Assembly (NCBI GenBank): GCA_019802505.1
Contig: JAFMOC010000026.1
Coordinates: forward strand, 1,849,001 to 1,913,000
From: Corydoras sp. C115
Taxonomy: Eukaryota > Chordata > Actinopteri > Siluriformes > Callichthyidae
Length of the DNA stretch: 64,000 nt
Direction: 5' to 3'
The notes beneath the pieces were generated by a model. That model worked only from the letters and a program-made list of their open reading frames with translations. It was not told the origin of the DNA and searched no databases. The position numbers and the translations under genes are program-made. Of this stretch, positions 63,166 through 64,000 are shown in pieces (the stretch's first letter is position 1; each line of letters starts with the position of its first letter).

Positions 63166-64000
63166 GGACATATTATATCTTTTTATTCATGCAACAACAT
63201 GTCTGTTAAAAATTTTGCACATAGCACCTGGATCCAAGATCATTATTTTATTGGTGTTAACTTCTATGTATCATGACGCTATCTTTATGACTTTTGATTG
63301 CCTTTCTTCATGCTGATACACACTCAGTCATTTAATTAGGTACACATACTTTGTTCTAAACTCATTTTCCACTTTATTATAGATGCACTATAAAGTTCTG
63401 TGTTACATCTTTTTTATTTGTGTATTTTGTTAATTCTCTGTTCTGAGAAGCTCAGAATCCCAACAGAACCATCACTGAGTACACACACATACATGCACTC
63501 ACTATTCTAAATACTAAAGTAAAGTACAGTAAACAATGTGTTTTTTCTCATTGCACTTGTTTGCGAATGGGATATATTTGGCAGCAAGTGAATATTTAAT
63601 TCGCAAATTTGAGACTTTTGAAAAAGCATACTGTAGAACAATATGTGTGCAGCAATGATAAAACAATAGTTGATGTAATAAATTTGAATACTAAACAACT
63701 TTTCCAGAGACGTCTCTCAAGTAGATACTTACATAAATAATTATAAAATATGAATCATTCAGTACCTGTTGCCATAGTAGCATCAGTGACCCATAATCAA
63801 CCTTGTACTAGTTTTATTTCTCTTTGGTCTGAAAAGTTAATGAGACGTGGGCCATATAAAACTTGAAATGTTATGTGGGAAAAGTAGTGACATTGGGTCA
63901 GCAATTATCCACCACACAGGGTGTCCCACTGACTCATACATTGATCATCTGAAGCATCCTTCTTTAATCCGCATAAACTGCTCCAAACAGTAAAGTGTTT
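63166..64000. other. Intergenic, nothing recognised
   Basis: AT-rich DNA without supported genes or repeats up to the window end. Confidence 0.5.

Overview
This window is vertebrate nuclear DNA, almost certainly from a teleost fish. The genes have many short exons and GT-AG introns. The introns carry long (TA)n and (CA)n microsatellites, several Tc1-like DNA transposons, hAT-type elements with 8-bp target duplications, and tRNA-derived SINEs of the V-SINE type. The sequence is AT-rich. A catfish or other otophysan is a reasonable guess from the repeat types, but that is inference.

Two protein-coding genes are convergent, tail to tail. On the + strand, 2108-30828 holds the 3' part of the KIAA1217 (sickle tail, SKT) gene: 15 exons, about 1,410 residues, with the 5' end outside the window. 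Its C-terminal half closely follows the vertebrate KIAA1217 protein. On the - strand, 60804-42258 holds what appears to be the complete paxip1 (PTIP) gene: 20 exons and 1,074 codons plus stop, with all splice phases consistent. It encodes six BRCT domains split by a long glutamine-rich exon. A short promoter region with inverted CCAAT boxes and E2F-like sites lies upstream (about 60805-61360).

Region by region: 1-2107 is KIAA1217 intron. 2108-30828 is KIAA1217 exons, with transposons in its introns: a degenerate Tc1 at about 3.8-4.5 kb, a hAT carrying SINEs at 7.9-8.9 kb, a 1.6-kb Tc1 at 11.1-12.7 kb, an internally deleted Tc1 at 14.4-15.3 kb, and a three-part Tc1 composite at 19.0-20.6 kb. 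30.8-32.5 kb is 3' UTR. 32.5-41.5 kb is intergenic, with tandem V-SINEs sharing one target site, a second hAT copy, possible CTCF-like motifs and a homeodomain-motif-rich block at 36.8-38.05 kb that looks like a conserved enhancer. 41.5-60.8 kb is paxip1, with a second, opposite-oriented copy of the 1.6-kb Tc1 in an intron. 61-64 kb is intergenic with SINEs.

The two genes have no evident shared pathway. KIAA1217 proteins are cytoskeleton-associated scaffold proteins, and PTIP acts in the nucleus in the DNA-damage response and with the MLL3/4 H3K4 methyltransferase complexes. I found no novel defence, biosynthetic or RNA system. The points most worth a second look are the history of the mobile elements, the candidate enhancer block, and two splice-site oddities in KIAA1217.
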